A DNA stretch of 64,000 bases. Source: Rhynchosporium graminicola. Its lineage: Eukaryota; Ascomycota; Leotiomycetes; Helotiales; Ploettnerulaceae. Positions 58,777 through 64,000 of the stretch are shown here, piece after piece; the first letter of the stretch is position 1; every line of letters begins with the position of its first letter. The stretch is from contig FJUW01000003.1 in NCBI GenBank assembly GCA_900074885.1, positions 773,273-837,272 on the forward strand. Direction: 5' to 3'. A model generated the notes under the pieces. The model worked only from the letters and a program-made list of their open reading frames with translations. It ran no database searches and was not told where the DNA came from. The position numbers and the translations under genes were made by a program.

Positions 58777-61281
58777 TCATGCGTCATCGTCAGAATCAGC
58801 AAACATGTCCACAGCTTTCGGTCTCGGTCTCCTCGGCTGTCCGCCTTCTCCTTGTCCAGCACCTTCCTTCTTTGCTGCTTGCTCCGTCGATTCAGGTATA
58901 GATAACGACAGACCTCTAGAGTCCGGGACTGGTTGTGAAGCTGAAGGTAGAGGTGGTGCGGATACCAAATCTTCAAGCATAGGCTCGCCATCTTCTTCCA
59001 CAGGCATAGGCGCACCATCAAGATCCTCATCGTCGTCTAGCATTGGTTCACCATCAAGATCTTCGTCTTCATCCATGGGTTCGCCATCGACGTCTTCGTC
59101 GTCAAGATTGCCCTCCTCCTCTCCATCACCCATCGTTTCTTCTCCCGAGACGGGTGTCTTAGCTTCCTCAACAGCCTTCCACCTCCTCTTCCCCTCTCTA
59201 ACCTCTCCCTCCCTCTCCCTCTCCTCCTTGGCCCTCTCCTCCTCCACCTCTTCCTTCGTCCTAGGCGGCTCCCCAAACCCCTTCACGAATCCTTCCTGGC
59301 TCTCAACAGGGAAAACACACCACCCCTCCCACAAACTCAACACCATCCCTACACTGCGTTTCCACTTCTCAGCTTTCAGTTTCCCCCACCCCATCTTCCT
59401 CTCCATCCTGCCTAGATCTTCGAATGTACGACGTGCTTTCAAGGCGGACTCGAAGAGGGAGCGATATCGCCAAGCGTGCCGGACGCCAGAAGTCGAGGAG
59501 GAAGAGAGGATGTCCGAAATGAGGTAAAGACCAATGAGGGAGGCGGCACTCGTGTCCTCTTCATCGTCCTCTCCTGCGACAACTCCACCGCTGATTTCTT
59601 TCTCAGCATCCCGATCAGCCTTTTCTTTCCGTGAAGACGGATTCGCTGATGTATAAGCAAATGGCTTCACAATATTAGAAAGTATCATAGAAACCACTTC
59701 ATCAGCGCCACGCCCAGCATGCGATATAGCGAATGCAGTCACACGCGCAACGTCGCCTTTGCGGAGTTTTCCTGTGGATATTGGGAGGCGGGAGAGGAGG
59801 TGTGTGAATTTCGCTTTTTCGAGAGGATTGAGATATGCTTTTCCATCATCGACTAAAGAGTTTGGATCCGGGGGTCCACCAGCGCCGTGATTTTGTTGAC
59901 GACGATTTCCGCCTTCGTCTCCTGACTCGTCGTCATCTGAGGAGTTGTATTCCGAATCCGAGACGATCTCAGAGAGTTTAGTCGTGTATTCATACGCTAA
60001 GGGCTGATCTGGAGATTTCCACGCTGATGATCCTTCGAATAACGGAAGGTACTTTCCCTGTCCACGTTTCGTCGTCGAACCTGTAAGGACTTCCCATAGT
60101 CGCCAACGATACCACACACCACCCGTACTTCTTGGATCCCAGATCCACGCCCATTTCTCCTCGCGTTGTACGTCTGGTCTGCTCATGAGTAAAGCTTCGA
60201 ATTCCGGGCCGTGCGTAAGTAGGTTCTCAATTACTTTGTGAATGAGCTTTAACTCTTTGATGGAGCGTGGTGCTTGGACTGGGACGTGGAGGAGAGGACC
60301 GCGGGATAGTTGGGGGGCGGGGGGACCGTAGGATGTTGGCGGTGCGAAACCTCCTCGTTGGTGGGGTGGTGGTGCGTGGCCTCGCCCTGCTGAGGGAAGG
60401 TCTACTGCTTTTGCACCGAAGGGTTGGGAGGCTCCTGAACTTCCGAGATTTGGAATGATTGAGGAGCTCGATATGGCTGCTGATGAAAGATGACGATGGA
60501 GGTTGAGATAGTATCCATAGCCCAGATATCTGTTCTGTAAACCATTGACAGCGGTGTCGATATCATTCGCTGCTGTATCTTTCGCCAGCGTGACAATAGC
60601 AGACATGCTCTTCCTTTCCGTATTGACTACCGGTCCAGAGGGTGGTAAGATCCTGACAGAATCAACCTTCAGATTCGCCGGCATCAACGCCTTTATAACA
60701 GCCGGCGAAGTTCCCGGCGGCAGCGAAGCCAATCTCAGCGTCGGCTTGGGAATAGCTCTCTCCTCCTCCCTCTCAGTATCTCTACCATCACCATAATCAT
60801 TGTCACTATTCCCCCTTTTCGGCGCCCTCTCATCATGCTCATAGTCGTCGAAAGCCAACAAATTCCTATCGTCCCTCCGCTGGAAATTTTCAAACGTCCT
60901 CTTCTTCACCAAGTTCGGCGGCGGTCCTAAGCTTCCGACTCCACTACCCATCCTCCCTCCTCCTCCTCTTGTACCATCTCCATATCCTTTCCCACCACCA
61001 GGACCATTCGGCGCAAAATGTCTCTTCGGCGCGCCTCCACTGAAACCTCCTCTGAATTGCTGTCCCTCATCGGGCCTCAAGCCCGAGAAGCCTGCAGAAG
61101 GCTCATCATCGTCGTCAAAGCTCTTCACGAAGTCCTCGTACACTGCTTTGGTTTCGGCTTCTTCGCGTAGACGTTTGGCTTCTTGCTCTGCTTTTTGGCG
61201 CTCGAAGAGGGACTTTTTGGATGGGGCTTGGAGCTTGTTTTCTGCCTGGGGGAATTCGAGAATTTTCTTGGAGGTAGACAT
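58777..61281 (-). CDS. U2 snRNP-associated splicing factor, SR140/U2SURP type
   Basis: Single exon, 834 aa from ATG 61,281 (MSTSKKILEFPQAENKLQAP). The frame is open further upstream, but that part has no family similarity. Residues 10-60: Lys/Glu-rich helix and acidic FVKSFDDDDE. Residues 75-120: Gly-rich. About 178-268: divergent RRM (TLRLASLPPGTSPAVIKALM, ending RYLGYGYYLNLHRHLSSA). About 340-400: SURP module (IHKVIENLLTHGPEFEALLM, KWAWIWDP). About 485-670: CID-type helical domain (FTHLLSRLPISTGKLRKGDV, SLIGLYLISDIL). 675-710: charged coiled coil. 725-770: acidic repeats around DGEPM/DGAPM. RRM-SURP-CID is the order of human U2SURP (1029 aa), a nuclear protein of the 17S U2 snRNP. The usual C-terminal RS-rich tail is replaced here by an acidic one. 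Confidence 0.93.
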   Translation of the reverse strand: MSTSKKILEFPQAENKLQAPSKKSLFERQKAEQEAKRLREEAETKAVYEDFVKSFDDDDEPSAGFSGLRPDEGQQFRGGFSGGAPKRHFAPNGPGGGKGYGDGTRGGGGRMGSGVGSLGPPPNLVKKRTFENFQRRDDRNLLAFDDYEHDERAPKRGNSDNDYGDGRDTEREEERAIPKPTLRLASLPPGTSPAVIKALMPANLKVDSVRILPPSGPVVNTERKSMSAIVTLAKDTAANDIDTAVNGLQNRYLGYGYYLNLHRHLSSAAISSSSIIPNLGSSGASQPFGAKAVDLPSAGRGHAPPPHQRGGFAPPTSYGPPAPQLSRGPLLHVPVQAPRSIKELKLIHKVIENLLTHGPEFEALLMSRPDVQREEKWAWIWDPRSTGGVWYRWRLWEVLTGSTTKRGQGKYLPLFEGSSAWKSPDQPLAYEYTTKLSEIVSDSEYNSSDDDESGDEGGNRRQQNHGAGGPPDPNSLVDDGKAYLNPLEKAKFTHLLSRLPISTGKLRKGDVARVTAFAISHAGRGADEVVSMILSNIVKPFAYTSANPSSRKEKADRDAEKEISGGVVAGEDDEEDTSAASLIGLYLISDILSSSSTSGVRHAWRYRSLFESALKARRTFEDLGRMERKMGWGKLKAEKWKRSVGMVLSLWEGWCVFPVESQEGFVKGFGEPPRTKEEVEEERAKEEREREGEVREGKRRWKAVEEAKTPVSGEETMGDGEEEGNLDDEDVDGEPMDEDEDLDGEPMLDDDEDLDGAPMPVEEDGEPMLEDLVSAPPLPSASQPVPDSRGLSLSIPESTEQAAKKEGAGQGEGGQPRRPRPKAVDMFADSDDDA

Positions 61282-61975
61282 CGTTACATCGTTTTGGCTT
61301 GTGTTGAGAATGGGTGTTGGTTGTCTGGAAATGTTGTAGAGTAGGTCGTGGTGTGAAATGATTCGGGAGTAAGGCTGTCTTCTCGGAATTGAGACCGCGA
61401 TGCTGTCTGCCAAGGGTTTGACATAAGCTCGGGTGGACGCTTCGAAAGTGGGTCCAATTCCCAGGCGAGACGACCAAAACAAACAGACAAACTTGGCTAG
61501 AGAAGTTGTCCAAGAAGTATGAGAGGAACTTAGAATGGAATTGAAAGAAAACTTGGAAAAAGTTATCTTTCTTCCCAAAATATCCCCTTTAATTGACCAG
61601 AGGAGGCTTGAAAGTTTTGAAGTGATGTTTCAACAATCATGCACTAATTTATTTGTAAACATGCAGGATGGAATTGCAAAGTTCATCTGACGTGAGAGGC
61701 TCCTCGAAATCCGATACACGCAACAAAAACCTGGTACTTAGAATGTTTAAAGGTATTCATAGAATTTGGATCAACTCCATGATGTCACGAGAATGCCCTG
61801 ACAGGAAAGGGGTTTGGTTGCATGGCCGGGCCCGGACATTTTTGCATTCATTGGTAAAGACCGACTACACATGCGCTATTCCCTGAAGCCACCAACAACT
61901 TGACATACGAAGATTAAAACGAAGTTTAGCTGAGCTGCCTGTATTTTCTGGCCCCTTGCCGACCTGAAAGGGAAC
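61282..61975. other. SR140 promoter and 3' side of the small secreted protein gene
   Basis: About 700 bp. The open frame continuing upstream of the SR140 ATG (to 61,578) and the plus-strand frame at 61,668-61,886 are not supported by any similarity. Nothing else recognised. Confidence 0.6.
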
Positions 61976-62367
61976 CTAAACCCAAACGCATCCAGTGCCG
62001 GCTTGTCCGCAAACCATCTACGTGTAGAAATGGAAATCAGTAGGTGCTTCTTCACAGACGATTTATCGAGTATGAGTATGACTTACGACATTGGGAGCTC
62101 CACCAGGGCAAGTCCAGAGGTCGCATGTCTCCTTCTGGCCTCGGCAGCGGCAGTTTGTCTGGCCAGCGATTTTGCCACCATTGCAAGCGGGAACTGAATG
62201 AGAAAGTCAGAGTCCTCGTAGTTAGAGACGACATATTTCTGCTCACGGATTCTGCTGCAATCAGCACGTTGCTCCAGGACCGAGTCACGAGCTTCAGTCG
62301 TGCCAGGCATGGCGAGAACACCAGTGGCAAGGAGGGCAAAGAGCTGGATAGTAGTGAAGAATTGCAT
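61976..62367 (-). CDS. Small secreted cysteine-rich protein (eight cysteines), candidate effector
   Basis: Three exons, 62367-62247, 62193-62087 and 62017-61976, encode 89 aa. Intron 1 (62246-62194) has GTGAGC, CTAAC and TTCAG; intron 2 (62086-62018) has GTAAGT, CTGAT and CGTAG. Both joins keep frame. Reading through without splicing removes most cysteines. Residues 1-19 are a signal peptide (MQFFTTIQLFALLATGVLA), followed by a short acidic pro-like stretch ending LEQR. The mature part would start near residue 35 and has cysteines at 37, 44, 55, 57, 64, 69, 79 and 86, compatible with four disulfides. A TATA box lies about 130 bp upstream. I do not recognise the family; small, Cys-rich, secreted fungal proteins include effectors, antimicrobials and hydrophobin-like proteins, but the Cys spacing is not that of hydrophobins. 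Function is not known. Confidence 0.72.
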
Positions 62368-62495
62368 CGTGAGGACTTGATGTACTAAGTATTGGGTACT
62401 AGGTTTTGAAGGAATGGTTGATTGGTTTGATTTCTGGTGTATAGGAGTATGAGCTGATGATGCGAGAAAGAAGGGAAAAGGCGTCTTCCCCGATG

Positions 62496-62503
62496 TTTTT
62501 ATA
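62496..62503 (-). promoter_or_regulatory. TATA box of the small secreted protein gene
   Basis: Minus strand GGTATAAAAACATC, about 130 bp upstream of the ATG at 62,367; good sequence and spacing for a fungal TATA promoter. Confidence 0.55.
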
Positions 62504-63200
62504 CCATTTTTTCTTCGATATGACATGCACCCTTCACTTCTTAGTTTGGGATTAGTATGGTCAACACCGCTCTAACTGCGAAATCCGCGTAAAGGTACTA
62601 CGAAGCAATCCTTGAACCTTACCTGAACTTTCGAGATGTCCAGTGAAATATTCCAAACCGTAAGCTTACTTGTGTCTAAGGTCTTCGCAAGGTTCCTTTG
62701 TGTCATTCTTTGCCATTTTCTTCATCTTTGCAGCTGTTTACTTGAAACCCCGGCATAGGAATTACGTGATAGAGACTCACTATCTCGAACTGTCCAATTA
62801 TAGTAGTCAAATCGTGTGGCCTCCTTTGGAAAGTGATCCAGATCATTCAAGCGGTCTGTTTATGGAATGCTTATGCTAGTCGTATGCTCTCCACTTTGTA
62901 GATCACAGTACCTCGAGCAGTCCAGTTGTAAGTACCAAGTCTTACAAGCTATATTCGGGCTATTCAGTATATCGTCGGTCTAACTGCAAAGGTTTACCGA
63001 TACCTCTCTATATGCGATCCAATTAGAGAGCCTTAGTCGTAACATACTATCTGAATTTACTATATCTAGAATGAGAATGATTTCATGTCTGTCGCCGCGT
63101 AGAGGAGTGTCATTTGATTTGAGGGTTGGGACTCCTCGTCCCTTGGCAGTGAAACGTGTTAATACGCGTAGAAATGATCTACCAATCTTACATGGTTGCC

Positions 63201-63606
63201 CACCTTGTCGTAGATGCAGTATATTGTCAACCGGAAGCAAACTTCATTGTGGTGAACTTGCTCAGCTTACGATCTCCCCAAAATTCATAGGCGGAGATTG
63301 CATCATAGTACCCACATTTAGTAGCTCTACCTTGAGATCAGTCCTGTCGTACAAAGTATTGAGGATCTATTGTGTAGCTACGGCATACGATATACGATAT
63401 ACGAGACATCGATCCTAAATGATCCCTCCGCCTTGTCGCAGATACAGTAAGTTCTCAAGCGGTGGCCAATTTTGTCAACTATTGAGCTGCTCAGCTTAAG
63501 ATCTCCCTGGTATGATAGACGGAGATTAATCATAATTCTTACGTTCTGGTAGCTCTACTTTGTCATGGGTTCTGTCATACAAAGCATCAAGGATCTATGG
63601 TGTAGG
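63201..63606 (+). repeat. Diverged tandem duplication of about 180 bp
   Basis: Units at about 63,201-63,381 and 63,429-63,606. Shared blocks in the same order: CCTTGTCG, GCTCAGCTTA, GATCTCCC, GGCGGAGATT/GACGGAGATT, GTAGCTCTAC, CTGTC(G/A)TACAAAG and AGGATCTAT. They are separated by about 48 bp containing repeated ACGATAT. Many differences, including small indels. Confidence 0.75.
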
Positions 63607-63728
63607 TAAGACTAAAAGAAGACAACCAAAGAAGAAGGAAAGACGCATTCATCCAGTCAGAACCATCAGATCGTAAGGTAAACCGTCATGCAGTTACGTC
63701 CTATATCCGAGCGCAAGTCTGCTTGATC

Positions 63729-63744
63729 GTACCTAGCTAGGTAC
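63729..63744. repeat. Perfect 16-bp palindrome
   Basis: GTACCTAGCTAGGTAC. No role is evident. Confidence 0.7.
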
Positions 63745-64000
63745 ATAACATAGAAGTAAGCCCTCGTCATCTCACAGAGGTTGTACAAATCGGATGACTC
63801 TCTCGGATCAGTGGTGCGTTTGTAACACAAGGAACGGCCCGCCAAGTGGCTTGGCCTAGCTGCAAGTACGGGAGAGGCGTAGTTGACCAACTTTGATTGT
63901 TTCTAATATGATCACGCTCTTATTTGCCTCCCATACTGCAGGGTTACCGTATCAGCTTATTTTGCGAGTGCTTTCGTGATTAGCACTAATTCTTGAAAGG

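Larger units (their letters stand above)
62368..64000. other. Upstream region of the secreted protein gene and gene-free window end
   Basis: Holds the promoter of the eight-cysteine gene and then about 1.5 kb without an accepted gene. The frames at 63,071-63,418 and 63,666-63,890 are spread over a diverged tandem duplication and are not coding in character. Confidence 0.55.

Noticed and set aside
61282..61578. N-terminal extension of SR140 to 61,578
   Set aside because: The 99 extra codons have no family similarity and the MSTSKK start at 61,281 fits the known N-terminus.

Overview
The window is nuclear DNA of a filamentous ascomycete (Pezizomycotina). The evidence is short introns (46-69 nt) with GT...AG ends and CTAAC/CTGAC-type branch sites, fungal housekeeping proteins, and a transposon block carrying the signature of repeat-induced point mutation (RIP): CpA and TpG are nearly absent, TpA is abundant, CpG is kept, and stops sit where Gln and Trp codons would be expected. 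Species cannot be fixed from the sequence; a leotiomycete-like genome with RIP-degraded AT-rich blocks is a guess.

Layout. Left euchromatic segment (1-13,624): the 5' part of a secreted heme-thiolate peroxidase gene (minus, runs off the left end), the CCR4-NOT scaffold gene NOT1 (minus, 3 exons, 2162 aa) and a Cdc15/Imp2/Hof1-type F-BAR-SH3 cytokinesis gene (plus, 4 exons, 965 aa). NOT1 and the F-BAR gene are divergent.

Transposon island (13,625-48,662): about 35 kb that resolves almost completely into a set of nested insertions. Three Helitrons stand head to tail: a 282-bp non-autonomous copy, an autonomous Rep/helicase copy, and a 300-bp non-autonomous copy. The autonomous copy was entered by Gypsy element A1 (TSD ACTCT). 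A1 was entered by Gypsy element B (TSD GCAGT), and B by a second family-A Gypsy, A2 (TSD ATTAA). A Copia element entered the 5' LTR of A1 (TSD TAATA). Subtracting the insertions leaves A1 7,779 bp against 7,774 bp for A2, a strong internal check. Both Gypsy families carry an extra open reading frame in antisense between pol and the 3' LTR. A 199-bp foldback element with perfect 74-bp arms and its own TSD (CTGAG) sits in the Helitron 3' part. All transposon proteins are broken.

Right segment (48,663-64,000): about 8.3 kb upstream of the TBP start without a convincing gene, then the TATA-binding protein gene (plus, 4 exons, 262 aa), an SR140/U2SURP-type splicing factor (minus, 834 aa), and a small three-exon gene (minus) for an 89-aa secreted protein with eight cysteines, a candidate effector or antimicrobial-type protein. 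The last 1.6 kb holds a diverged tandem duplication and no gene.

The host genes are general cell machinery (mRNA deadenylation, cytokinesis, transcription initiation, splicing) plus two secreted proteins. They do not form a pathway or cluster. The most unusual content is the Helitron array with its nested cargo, the antisense retroelement ORFs, the foldback element and the eight-cysteine protein.
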